Positions 21,465 through 34,084 of a stretch of 64,000 nucleotides of DNA are shown here, piece by piece. The notes beneath the pieces are model-generated. The model was not told the origin of the DNA, made no database searches, and saw only the letters and a list, made by a program, of their open reading frames with translations. Both the position numbers and the translations under genes were made by a program. The stretch's first letter is position 1. The number at the start of each line of letters is the position of its first letter. The DNA is taken from NCBI GenBank assembly GCA_964035575.1, contig OZ037852.1, positions 806,001-870,000 on the forward strand, in the 5' to 3' direction. The stretch is from Rhynchopus sp. YZ270_cl-10 (taxonomy: Eukaryota; Euglenozoa; Diplonemea; Diplonemida; Diplonemidae).

Positions 21465-21549
21465 GTCTCGACCGATATTACGGCGGTCGAAATTAAGGCC
21501 GAATTTTGGGTTCGGCCATAATTTCGACCGCCGTAATATCGGTCGAGAC
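21465..21549. repeat. Perfect hairpin with 39-bp arms
   Basis: The arm GTCTCGACCGATATTACGGC continues as GGTCGAAATTAAGGCCGAA, then a 7-base loop TTTTGGG and the complementary arm with a single mismatch. It is GC-rich relative to its surroundings and looks like a small foldback element. No flanking duplication was identified. Confidence 0.85.
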
Positions 21550-22257
21550 TTGTAAGCATTGTGTGCATATTCTAATTTCGCTGTTGTCTGTCGAAACAAA
21601 GGATTGCTCAAAATGTCTCTTCACACTGATAGCCACAGATTCAAGAACTCAACCCAAAAAGAAGATAGAAAAAAAAATAGGTTGGAATGAACCAAAGCCG
21701 TTGCATAGCAACCAGAAACTTCAGTCAGTGTATGTTTTTCTTTGTGCATGGTATGCAAAATAAAAAGGGAAAAATACATTCATAATAATTCAAAAGTTTA
21801 TAAGATGAACCGAAGCTTCTCTGTTTCTTAGCCCCCACCTTGCTCACAAATTGGTATCGCATAACATCTGCTGTGTGGCCTAAAGAGAAAACTTGAAATA
21901 TAAATGTACCTCTCTTGTACACATCAAAAACAAAACAAAAAAAACAAAGCGTGGATATCACACAAAATGGTGATTTATTTTCAAAAAAAAAGGTTGACTT
22001 GAAATACAAAGCCCTCTGACAGTGTACTCAAAACAAAAAGGGAAAGGGGGGAGCGAGGGAGAAGGACCCAGGAACGGGGGCACAAATCAGAGATAACGAG
22101 AAGAGGAAGGAGGGAAATACCTTCTTTTTAAAAAAAAAGAGAAATTCCCAAACTGTGTCAGAAATAAAACACCCTCGTTGTCGACAGTGCGAAAAGCAGG
22201 AAAGAAAGGGAGAGATTTGTGATATTGTGTTTTTTTTATTTTTTTTGTTTTTTGTTG
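21550..22257. other. Spacer with hairpin motif cluster
   Basis: No gene is seen. Motifs A (21803-21840), C (21890-21925) and B (21995-22028) follow one another, all in minus-strand orientation. The type C copy has stem TGTAC/GTACA where other copies have TGTGC/GCACA, a compensated change. Confidence 0.5.
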
Positions 22258-22339
22258 CAGTGTTTCCCAGCATCTCACCTAACTCTGAAAATAGGTGAGA
22301 TTTTGCGGTTTTGCGGGTTTTTGTATAGGTGTGGCGAGC

Positions 22340-22560
22340 CCGGGCGCGCTTCGCCCGGGTCCCCACCTTAGCTCAAGTTGGGGGCCTCCGGCGGAATGTG
22401 AGAATTTCTCGGAGTTCGGCACTTCATTGATATTTGCACCAGGCACACGTGGTACACGAATTATCAGTAACCTCAGTACATTTACAAAATAAACGGCAGT
22501 CATGGCAAGCATGACACCCAAGCGAAGCCACGGTACGCAACATTTCTAAAAATTGTTGAC
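22340..22560 (+). repeat. Dispersed repeat Y, copy 2
   Basis: Shares GGCCTCCGGCGGAATGTGAG, TTGATATTTGCACCAGGCAC and the GAAGCCACGGTACGCAACAT phrase with the other Y copies. It is truncated on the right. Non-coding. Confidence 0.75.
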
Positions 22561-22849
22561 ATAAATGTCACTGTCGTTGGAAGATTGGGGGGTCAGCTTG
22601 TTTTTGTGCCCAAAATTTCTCAGCACTGCTGACCAGGACATTGGGAACAAGGGATTTTTGCGGAGCAAAAAAAAAAATCAAACAAATGGCGCCGCAGGCG
22701 AAAAAAAATTAGGGTACAGTGTAAAAATCTATCTTTTTTACAGCACATAGTCACACACCTAACCCTTTTTTGCGGAGCAAAAAAGGGAAAATGGCGCCGC
22801 AGGCAAAAAAAAATTGAGGTACAGCCTGGATGGTGCGGTCAGCAACCCA

Positions 22850-23620
22850 GTTCCCCATGGTACTCCCGTGGTTCAACCAGTGGTCGCGCTAATTATGGGA
22901 AAAAATGGGGAAAAAATGGATTTCGGGTACGGAAAAACGTTCCTTGAAAAGGTTAGCTGGGGAGGCCCGGAAACCCCGTTTTGTGGCATTTCCGGGCCAA
23001 TCCCGGCTTGTGGTGGGGTATATACGGAAAAATGGACAAAATTTTAGTGACTTAAATTTTCGCAAAATATGAACCCATACTCGTAAACAAGGGTCATTTT
23101 CAGGAAAATTCGGAAAATTCCGAGATTTGGAAGCAATTTTTCTCCTGAAAATCAGTGGGTTTTCAGCCCCAAAACATACCGCGATTGGAATTTCCGGAAT
23201 CCGTCCGCGCTGTGGTGGGGTCACTTTGCCGAAATGGCCAATTTTTTGGTTTTGGTCAAAATCCATGTGGGTAAAGAGGGCCAATGTAAATCCCACAGCC
23301 AGATTTTCTCTCCCTGATCCTGAACGTCTTGCAACATGAAAATGCGCGAAAACACTGGCATTTGCATTTCCGGAATTCGTCCGTTCTGTGGTGGGGTCAA
23401 TTTGCCGAAATGGACAAGTTCTTGGTTTTGGTCAAAACCCGTCAGTGTAAGGTAAAGGGGGTAAAGTGTTTGCCTGTAGAAACTGGAAGGGAACAGGCAG
23501 CGCCGCAGGCGCACGGTAACCAACTTTTTTTTTTTTCCCTTTTCTTTTTTCTCCTCTTTCTTTTGACTTTCCGAGCCAATTGCGTTCCACGGCGGGGTCA
23601 CATGTACATGCAAGTCCACT
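22850..23620. repeat. Diverged satellite-like repeats
   Basis: Three or more diverged units share a GCATTTCCGG phrase, a GTGGTGGGGTCA phrase or variant and AAATGGACAA. They are related to the units at 1-729 and 14577-15112, to 1150-1265 and inverted to 28160-28290. The ORFs across them are repeat translations. Confidence 0.75.
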
Positions 23621-23774
23621 ATGTGGTGGTCTTACTCAACAATATTAGAACTTCTGGTTTCTTAATGAAATCCCCGTACTGCAAAAAAAAAACGTTCCTA
23701 CCAAAACCCCCAAAAATCCCGGGATGAGGGATGGACTTTAGCGCGAGCTCTGGGTTCAACCATGATTTTTTTTT

Positions 23775-25951
23775 GGGGAATAGTCAGTTATACCCTACCC
23801 TTTTTTTGAAATGGTCAGAGATACCCGAAAATAAGTTCAGATATACCCGAAAACCAGAAATAGGGCATAACTGACTATATCTGAACTTATTTTCGGGTAT
23901 TTGAACTTATTTTCGGGTATATCTGAACTTTTTTCGGGTATCTCTGAACTTATTTGGGGTACCCACTTATTTGGGGGTACCCCCTTTGATTTTTTGCCCA
24001 GTGGGTGAGTGACCCACCATGAGGGAATGCGACAGCAGAGACAGTATTGAAGCAGCATGGTATGATTTTCACCCCTCTACCCCACACACAGTTACTTTTA
24101 GTGGGGGTAAATACCCGCAAACCCGCAAACCCTTATACATGGTCCCTCGCTTCGCTTGGGAACCATTAGTGCAGCAGGAAACTCTCTGTAGCGTGAAAAA
24201 AGGCTACCTTATTTCGCGGAAATACATAGTTATTACCACTTTTTTCATTAACCTCACCCTTCCCGACTACTGCGTTTGTATACCATAACTTAATCACACC
24301 CCACATTTCCACTCATCACAGGATCGTGAAATCTGAACTGCATCCGTGATTGCGATGAGCGCCGCTCTCCGACATTCAACAACTCAAAATCCAAGGCTTC
24401 ACCCAAATCAATCTATTCTAGATTTGTTTGTGGACGAAGACCTGGGGGTGGGAACACTTTGTCAGTCACTGCTATAGCCATTAACCCAGGGAGCATAGCT
24501 AGTGCAAGAAATTCGACTTTGGAAACCTTCCGGAAAGTCTGTCCTCTGCTTACGGAGGACGAGGCACAAGAAAATATTGCGTTCCCCCAGAAAACCAGTG
24601 CACATTTCACACTCCTTGTGGGTGGTCTTGTTGCCTTTTTTGTCAAGTAATTTTGGCCAGCCCAGGCATGCTCTCGAAGCATGACAATTTAGTGTGTATG
24701 GGGCAGGGTGTTGTTTTGTTCTGAATTCTCTTTGTTATAACATCTAAGTCAATTGCGGGTGGTGGTTTGTGTAGCGTGAGGCACTCTTTTTAGCAAACTT
24801 CCTGCGGCTGCTAAAGTGTTATTTCTTCGGATTTAACAACGTACAGCGTAACATAGTGGTTTCGCCTGGTCGACACAACCTTTGATAGATATGGGATAAC
24901 CAACCCCCTTCGACCCCTTGTGGGTTCACTGAACAAGCCCTCGTGGTAGTTAAACGCGATTGACATTTACATTTCCTAGAGATGAAAGAACAAGACAACA
25001 CTTCTGTACCCGCGCATCAAAATTGTGGAAAACTTTGCACCCCAAACACCCTCAACAACGCCCGCCAAAAGGCGCCCCTTGTTGCTGGGAGTTGGTTCTC
25101 ATGATACCTGCACAGCGGGCATTCCTCTGAGTCCAACGCATGTTTGGCCTGTCTGCGGCGTTGTACTTCAGGTGCACGAAGACAGGGTCTGGTGGTAAAT
25201 TTTGCGTAGTACTGCGACGTGGTACTGCGTGGGTCTGGGAACCTGGGTACCTGGGTACAGGAAATTTGTTGTGGAAGACATCAACCACCATGCATTGAGG
25301 AGGGTAAGACAGTGTTCGCAGTTTCTACCTGATAGCATTACAACATTTAACTTCTCCACGGGGGTCTTGGGCCGTTCACTCGGTTCTACCTTGACTACCG
25401 GAAGATATTCTTGAGGCCTTTTTGGTCACTAGAATATCCGGTCTTCCCGAACGGAGGCACACTTTGTGTGTTACTACGACCTGGCAATTTCCAGCAGTAG
25501 GTTAAGTAATCTTTCTTGTAAATTGTTGGATCATTATCTCCTCAGTGCATGAATGCCCCACGTGACTGGACACTTTTGTGTTTGTCATGTGGAGCTGTGG
25601 TTGCTCTTTCACGACTTTTTTCCTGTTCCTGGGTACCTGGACCTGGACCTGGTATCTGGGTATCTGGGTATCTGGGTATCTGGGTATACCCGAAAAGCAA
25701 CTTTTTTGGGGTACCCGAAAAAAGTTGGCGATATGGTCAGACATGCCCGAAAATAAGTTGAGAAATAGTCAGAGATACCCGAAATACCCGAAAATAAGTT
25801 CAGATATTGGTCAGTTATGCCCTATTTTTGAAAATGGGGCATCTCTGACCAATATCTGAACTTATTTTCGGGTATCTCTGACCAATATCTGAACTTATTT
25901 TCGGGTATCTCTGACCATTTCAAAAAAAGGGTAGGGCATAACTGACTATTC

Positions 25952-25954
<3 letters not shown>
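23775..25954. mobile_element. Nested element with GGGGAATAGTCAGTTA ends
   Basis: The inverted arms begin GGGGAATAGTCAGTTATRCC and continue for well over 100 bp as repeats of GGTCAGAGATACCCGAAAAT and AAGTTCAGATAT. Both sides are flanked by at least nine T residues, so a target duplication is compatible but not provable. The interior is core X copy b. It is non-autonomous; superfamily uncertain, possibly Mutator-like. Confidence 0.75.
24463..25640 (+). repeat. Core X, copy b
   Basis: Nearly collinear with copy a, with small indels, and ending in a degenerate GTACCTGG/GTATCTGG run (25630-25686) that grades into the right arm of the host element. Confidence 0.9.
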
Positions 25955-25983
<29 letters not shown>

Positions 25984-26073
25984 CCTGCAGGTGAGATTTC
26001 TCACCTCACTTTTTTTTTTTTTTTTTTTTTTTGTGAGATTTCTCACCCCAAAATCTCACCGTGGGAAACACTG

Positions 26074-26504
26074 TTTTGTTGCCTACAAGAGGCTGTCGCA
26101 TAGGCTAAGAAAACTATCTCTCGTAGAGAGTTTCTATTCACAATATCGTCTGACAGCTATGCAAGTTGTGCGTTAAAAAAAAAAAAAAATGAAAACTTGA
26201 AATATGTATGTGCCTCTCTGTGCACACATCTTTTAAAAAAGAAAATAGTTTGGGGGAAGAAGAAGAAAAAAAGAAAGACAATGGAGACAGAACAGAAACA
26301 GAAAACTTGAAAATGTAAGTGACCACCTTGAGACACAACACATTTAAGGGGAGAAAAAAAAAAGCCAGCCTGAAAGGGCAATGCCCTATTTGCTGTGAAG
26401 AAAACTATTTTCCCGTTATCAGGGTCTGCACATCATTGTCCAGCCCGAAGGCTGCAATGAAAATATAGACGCAAATTATTCTAAAGTTCAAGGAAAGCAC
26501 TTTT

Positions 26505-26535
<31 letters not shown>

Positions 26536-26650
26536 GGTTCATCGTTCACCATCTTTGCCGGCCCTTCTATCAAAACAAAACCCCCCCATGTGAGGTCAGT
26601 GATGGGTTTACGGATTTTGCAGAGCGAGAAGAGGGCAGTCTTTGGCAGAA

Positions 26651-26681
<31 letters not shown>
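26074..26681. other. Spacer with hairpin motifs
   Basis: T tracts and two type C motifs (26194-26230 and about 26300-26340), plus a partial type E segment (26420-26490). No credible gene. Confidence 0.4.
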
Positions 26682-26682
<1 letters not shown>

Positions 26683-27044
26683 CGTACTTCATGGATGTAG
26701 AAAGTACTTCACGTACTTTTTTTTGAAAAAAAAAAGTAAAAAAGTACGTGACAAAAAATAAAAAAAAAACGTTATACATAGCGCTCCAATTAGAGTGTTA
26801 GGGTATAATTAGAGTCTGGGATTTTGGGTCAAGTCAGTTAGAGTCCAGTTAGAGTATAATTAGAGTCGCTTTTCTTCAATTAGACTATAATTAGAGCGCA
26901 GTTAGAGCATAATTAGACTCTAACTACACTCTAATTATAGTCTAATTAGAGTAAAACAACAGGCTTCTTGTAGGTGCAAACGCCTTAAGGAACCGGTTCC
27001 CCTAAGGTTCCTCTGTAGGACCCAGGTGTCCAGGTGCCCACATA

Positions 27045-27227
27045 GCTGAGAATAAGACTTGGGGACCCGGGACCCGGTTATTCTCAGCCGGACTGGGACA
27101 CAACTATGTGAAGGCGCTGTGGGTCCGCCTGAAAGCGGGTCGGGGACCCGGTCGCGGGAGGGTGGGGGCCTAGTCCAAGTCCTACTGTACCTAGTACCCG
27201 GGACTCGGGACCCGGCTTATTCTCAGC
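27045..27227. mobile_element. Small MITE with GCTGAGAATAAG ends
   Basis: Inverted GCTGAGAATAAG ends, each bordered by TA, enclose GGGACCCGG-rich sequence. The TA flanks fit a Tc1/mariner-type MITE. It interrupts the left part of the host element. Confidence 0.5.
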
Positions 27228-27242
27228 TATGGGTACCCGGAC

Positions 27243-27965
27243 CCGCAGTGGCACATGCCCTCAAGTGTGAGTGACCCACACATGAGGGAATGCGACACCG
27301 CAAAAACTCTTCGTGCACCTTCGGGTGCAATGCCGCAGACAGGCCAAACAGCGTTGGACTCAGAGGAATTCCTGCTGTGCAGGTAACAAACATGAGAACC
27401 AACTCCCAGTAACAAGGGGCGCCTTTTGGCGGGCGTTATTGAGGATGTTTGGGGTGCAAAGTTTTCCACAATTTTGATGCGCGGGTACAGAAGTGTTGTC
27501 TTGTTCTTTCATCTCTAGGAATGTAAATGTCAATCGAGTTTAACTACCACTAAGGGGTCGAAGGGGATAATCCCAGTATCAAAGGTTGTGTCGACGGGAA
27601 ATCTATGAGTATACGTTCATTTCATCCGCAGAAATAACTACTTATGAACCCAGGAGAGATCCAAGCCTCGCGCTAAACCACCACCCGCGATTGACTTAGA
27701 TGTTATAACAAAGAGAATTCATAACAAACAACACCCTACCCCATGCACACTAAAGTGCCATGCTTCAAGTGATCATGCCCTGGGCCAAAATTCCTGTGCT
27801 AAAAAGGCAACAAGACCAGTGTGAATTGTGCACTGGTTTTCTGGGGGAACAAACAATATTTTCTTGTATCTAGTCCTCTGCAAGCAGAAAACAGACGTTC
27901 TGGATTACAAAATCGAATTTCTTGCACTGGCTATGCTCCCTGGGTTTATGGCTATAGCATTGGTT
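27243..27965 (-). repeat. Core X, copy c (inverted)
   Basis: On the minus strand it matches the left two-thirds of core X, with substitutions and small deletions. The octamer side is replaced by the MITE and GGACCCGG sequence. Confidence 0.85.
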
Positions 27966-28622
27966 GATGTGCCCCTCTTATTGACCCTATTATAAGACTC
28001 TAATTAGAGTCTAATTAGAGTCCAGTTAGAGTATTAGAGTTCAGTTAGAGTTTTAAAGACTCTAATTATACTCTAACTGCCGACTCTAATTATCTAGTTG
28101 GAGTCTAATTAGAGCGCTATGTATAAAACGTACTTTTTTTTTTTTGAAAAAAAAAAAGTACTTTTTTACCCATTTGGGTATGGGTTCATATTTCGTGAAA
28201 ATTTTAGTCACTAAAATTTTGTCCATTTTTCTGTATATCGCCCACCACAGAATGGGCGGATTCCGGAAATGCAAATGCGGGTGTTTTCGGGCATTTTTAT
28301 GGCCGAAAACGCTCCATTATTTTCACGTACGTTGATTTTCACGTGAAAAAAAAAGTACTTTTTTTTTTTTGAAAAAAAAAAAGTACTTTTTTTCGTTTTT
28401 TTTTCGAAATCACGTAAATCACGTAAAATTTTTTTTCAAAAAACGTCACGTACGTGAAGTATCACGTAACCCGATTTTTGGAAAAAAAGTACTTTTTTTT
28501 CGTCACGTACTTTCTACATCCATGGTACTTTCCACAAATTTTCCAATTTTCCACAAAAAAAGAAAGCCTGATAGAGGTCCCATTGGTACACCAGGTAACC
28601 CCCCCTTTCCCTTTCCTTCTTT

Positions 28623-28757
28623 CACGGCGGACTAAGCCGGGGGGGATATTAGTGGAAATACTAGTCGTAACGACTAAACTAGTGTCACTGGTGCAACACT
28701 CGTCGTAAAACAGTCATTTGGACTAGTAACGCTACTAGTAGTCCCCATGACTAGTCC
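28623..28757. mobile_element. Palindromic MITE, CACGGCGGACTA ends
   Basis: A 135-bp near-palindrome rich in ACTAGT, starting CACGGCGGACTA and ending as the complement of CACTGCGGACTAGTCATG. A second copy in opposite orientation lies at 32516-32659. The ends resemble those of the two-gene element at 37587 (CACGACGGACTAGT), so it may be a relative mobilised by that enzyme. No target duplication was seen. Confidence 0.7.
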
Positions 28758-28920
28758 GCAGTGTGTTTTTGTTTTTTTTTTTAATCATCTTATTCAACGA
28801 TTGTCTATTCGATCATATTTATTTGCTGCCGTAGGATGCGATGAGAACTTTCTCCATTGCTAGCGTTACAAGGCCCGACTCAAGCAACTGACTAGCAAAA
28901 AAGCTGCACGCCACAGACCT

Positions 28921-30136
28921 ACTCCCCCCCCCCTAGGTGGGGGCAAAACCCCTATTTTTTTGAGGCATTTTGACTTTTTTGGACTTCCGCGCAAAGTACG
29001 TACAAACCACCCCTCATACCCACCCAGAAATGGGTCAGAAACACCCTGTGACCCGAAAATCCATGCTAAGGGCGACTCAGAATATGAAAAAATGCAAAAA
29101 AATAGTGAAAAAGTGGCCTTTTGACGGTTTTGGCCATGTTGGGTAAAATGGCCATTTTTGGACAAAAAAATCAAAAAAACAGCAAAATTTCGACGTCATG
29201 ACAGCTGCTTGGGCACAAACCTACCCCAGGGAGGTCCTGTGAGTCCATTCCGACCTGTTTTGGACACTTTAGGTACTTTTTTTGGCCGTTTTTTGGTGTT
29301 TTTAGGTCAAAAAATACCCTGGACTTTACCCTGGACGTCCCTGGGCCGCGACTTGCGCCCTGCTTTTGGACCCACTCTGGGCCAAAAAATAGGTGAAAAC
29401 CCCCGAAAAAGCACTCCGGGAACCCAGATAGTTCCAAATATCCACTAGAAACCCACCCAAACACCTCAAAAACATGCCAGAAAAATATTTTCAAAAACAC
29501 ACTTTTTTCAAAAAGTTCATCTGGGCAGGTTCCATAATAACTTATTTGAAAAAGTGTGTTTTTAAAAATATTTTTCTGGCATGTTTTTGAGGTGTTTGGG
29601 TGGGTTTCTGGTGGATATTTGGAACTATCTGGGTTCCCGGAGTGCTTTTTCGGGGGTTTTCACCCATTTTTTGGCCCAGAGTGGGTCTGAAAGCAGGGCG
29701 CAAGTCCGGTCCGGGGATAGTCCGGGGATAGTCCGGGGATGTTTTTTGACCTAAAAACACCAAAAAACGGCCAAAAAAAGTACCTAAAGTGTCCAAAACA
29801 GGTCGGAATGGACTCACAGGACCTCCCTGGGGTAGGTTTGTGCCCAAGCAGCTGTCATGACGTCGAAATTTTGCTGTTTTTTTGATTTTTTTGTCCAAAA
29901 ATGGCCATTTTACCCAACATGGCCAAAACCGTCAAAAGGCCACTTTTTCACTATTTTTTTGCATTTTTTCATATTCTGAGTCGCCCTTAGCATGGATTTT
30001 CGGGTCACAGGGTGTTTCTGACCCATTTCTGGGTGGGTATGAGGGGTGGTTTGTGGGTACTTTGCGCGGAAGTCCAAAAAAGTCAAAATGCCTCACCCGT
30101 CCTGAAGGTTTTGCCCCCACCTATCCCCCCCCCCAC
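28921..30136. repeat. Foldback sequence with 0.6-kb arms
   Basis: Arms of about 600 bp (28921-29517 and about 29536-30136) are nearly perfect inverted copies around a spacer of about 20 bp. The arms contain TTTTTTGGCCGTTTTTTGG-type tracts. The ORFs in each arm are mirror copies without recognisable domains. Flanking duplications were not found. Confidence 0.85.
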
Positions 30137-32515
30137 CTAACCAGAGGGGGGTTACTTCACGTTTTCAAATTCATAACCGGGGTTTAAAAAAAAAGGAGTG
30201 ACTGAAATACATTTTTTTCTTGCCGTTATCCTCACTTTTTCCGGCAACTTCCCGCGGGGGGGTTTTAAAAAAAAATTGAAAAAAAACGGCTTTAAAAAAG
30301 TACTAAAAAATGCCCTTTTCAGCCACAGAAAGAAAAAAAACTAACAGGCAGATAGATTGAAGATCCTATGGTAGCTTCAGAGCGACGTTAAAATCACAGC
30401 TACACGACTCACAACAGAAGAAGAAGAGATTGTAAAATAAAAAGAAAAAGAGAGAGAGAGATAAGCTGAAAGTGCAAATGCCTCACCGTTCATCGGCGGA
30501 CGCAGGGCACTAACAAAAGGGAAGGAAGTAGGTGGCTTTTTTTCTTCAAACCTGAAGATGTATCGACTATAGCCATATTGAGGTAACGGCATATCAACCC
30601 AAAAAAGGGCTGGTATACTAGGCATATATTTTCTTCTTCTTCTTCTTCTTCTTTGTTTTTTTTTTTTTTTTTTTGAAAATTCGCCAAATTTTGTCACATC
30701 AAATACCCACGCGTTAAATTAAAGTAAAAAAGCGAAGTTAGGTGTAGACACAATCCATTGGGGGAAAATGAAGAAAAAAAAAATCAAAAAAAAGATTGGG
30801 CGTTCAATTTGTGCAAAAACCCGGAGGGGTTATTTTTTATCGCGCTGCCCACCTATCTTTTTAAGTTTGGTTGAGGGGGCGGCTTTTTCTAGATATTTTT
30901 TTTTTATAGAATGCCACCATCAGCTCATTTTTATGATAGTTGTTAGTCGTGGCCAGAATGGATGGAACATTTTTTCCTGCTCCCAATTTTTTTTTCAATA
31001 CTTAGCGTGAGACTGGTCGGCACCACCTGGTGTGCACTCATTTTAAACGGAAAGGTTTGTTTGTACGCTCAAAGCCGGGAAAACAAAAAGGTGAAAAAAA
31101 ATTGTGTTAAACTGAAGTACAGTTGTTGTGGTTAATTGAGTACTCAAAAGAAACAAGCGAGCTTCTTTCTTTTTTTCAATCCGTTTTGTTTGCCCTGCAG
31201 CGCTGCCTCCAATATTTTTGACAACAAGTTGTTTTATCAAACAAAAGAGTGGTTGAAACTAAAAACGCAGCTCAGTTGAGCTCATACAAAGACAAAGAAA
31301 CATTTATAAGACGAAACTAAGTCTCTCTGTGCGTCACGTTAAAACTAAAGAACGTTTGAAAGATGTATGGCTCTCATACTAACAAATGTCTCCTCAAAAG
31401 ACGCGAAATAGTGCTCAACACACTGGCAGGCAAGGCCTTTTTTTATGCACAAAAGGGGGCGGGGAAGGAGAGGGGGAAAAAACGTATTACATGTGGCGAA
31501 GGCCTGCCACATCATGGTTTAAAAAAGAAAATAGGGGTGGAGGTACAAACAATAACCCCTCGCCAAAAAAGACCATTGGTATGGTCTGTTAAGGCAAGTA
31601 TTTGCCTGCTTTGACATTAGCAGGATGTGGGGTAGGTTCTCCTCAATTTCCAAAAAAAAGAAAAAAAGAAAAAAAAATAGATAACAAAACGAAACTGAAC
31701 AAAAAAAAAAAAAAAAAAGATCAAAGAATCCTCACAAGGGGGTCGCAACACACCCCTTTCTAAAAAGGCAATAAAACGAAACATGGCACCGGGAGAATAT
31801 AAAAAATATCCTAAAAAAAAAAAAAAAGTATATATTGGGTTGAGGCGGTGTTGATATATTCACCCATCACAACTGCAAGGGGGGGGATAGAAAAATAGCA
31901 GAGGACATTTCTAGCCTCACGCTTGCCTTCTTATCCCCTTTAGACCAATGCTCCCGCTAAGGAAAACGCCGGTTAAAATTACCAGAAAAATCACACACAA
32001 AAAAGAAGAAAAAAAAAATGACCGGTAATATATGACCGGTCTAGGGGCGGGGGAAATTTGGGGGGTATTTGAGCTATAACAGGACTTTGGGTACTGTATG
32101 TCTGTGGCATGACCCCACCGTGAAGAGGAATAGAGTCGCTGCGGTCCAAAAAGGCGTCTAAAAAAAGGGGGGAGTAAAACCTACAAAGTTGTGTACCATG
32201 CGTCTACTGCGCTGAAGTATTTCTTGTCTGATGATGTCTTTTTTTTATTCTTGAAGAAGCTCGTGGACATCGTACTACTTTTTTTTTGCTTTGTGAAAAA
32301 AAATGTTGGAATAGTTTCGAACTTTGTTAGTGTAGCCACCCTAGAATGTGCTCCACTTTTTGTTTTTTGTTAGAATTGAATAACATGATTTGCGGCGAGA
32401 CGACCATTTGGCCAGTCACTTTTTGAGTACATGTTAATTTAAGTCTCGAGTTTTGATCGAAGGTCAAAAAAAATTGCAGGCACTTTCCTTAACCTACCTC
32501 CTTAAAGAGCACGAC
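30137..32515. other. Gene-free region with hairpin motifs
   Basis: No credible ORF. Motif D (30464-30510), A (about 31310-31340), C (31352-31385, stem GTATG/CATAC) and F (32325-32370) all read on the minus strand. A lone CAATGCTCCCGCTAAGG end near 31948 resembles the hAT end at 37020, without a partner in range. Confidence 0.45.
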
Positions 32516-32659
32516 CACTGCGGTCTAGTCATGGGGACTATTAGTAGTGTTACTAGTCCAAATGACTGTTTTACGACTAGTGTTGCACCAGTAATATTAC
32601 TGGTTTTAGTCGTGACGACTAGTAGTTCCATTAGTGGTCTCCCTGACTGATCTGCCGTG
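32516..32659. mobile_element. Palindromic MITE, second copy (inverted)
   Basis: Inverted relative of the 28623-28757 copy, sharing GTCATTTGGACTAGTAAC as complement and TTGCACCAGT. Each copy is itself palindromic, so the pair is read as two separate insertions rather than the ends of one element. Confidence 0.7.

Positions 32660-34084
<1,425 letters not shown>

Larger units (their letters stand above)
22258..26073. mobile_element. hAT-type composite element
   Basis: The inverted ends CAGTGTTTCCCA are flanked by a perfect 8-bp duplication, TTTTGTTG (22250-22257 and 26074-26081). Subterminal GGTGAGATTT repeats occur at both ends. It holds repeat Y copy 2, a block of satellite-like repeats (22.85-23.62 kb) and a second nested element (23775-25954). 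It has no transposase of its own. Confidence 0.87.
26775..28120. mobile_element. Nested element with CATAGCGCTC ends
   Basis: The ends are inverted copies of CATAGCGCTCYAATTAGA, each flanked by TATA. Subterminal regions are dense in AGAGTATAATTAGAGT-type repeats on both sides (26790-26950 and 27990-28110). The interior carries an inverted core X copy and a smaller MITE. No ORF. Confidence 0.7.
26682..28532. mobile_element. Element with GTACTT-rich inverted ends
   Basis: GGATGTAGAAAGTAC at the left and its complement at the right (28505-28530), together with runs of AAAAAGTACTTTTTT, form inverted ends. The ends are imprecise and no duplication was defined. It encloses the 26775-28125 element and a satellite-like segment (28160-28290). 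Confidence 0.5.

Noticed and set aside
29158-29898. Two mirror-image ORFs of about 100 codons
   Set aside because: They are the two arms of a foldback sequence and are composed of low-complexity phrases.
28623-32659. A single 4-kb element bounded by inverted ACTAGT-rich ends
   Set aside because: Each end is itself a complete palindromic MITE and no shared target duplication exists, so two independent insertions are simpler.
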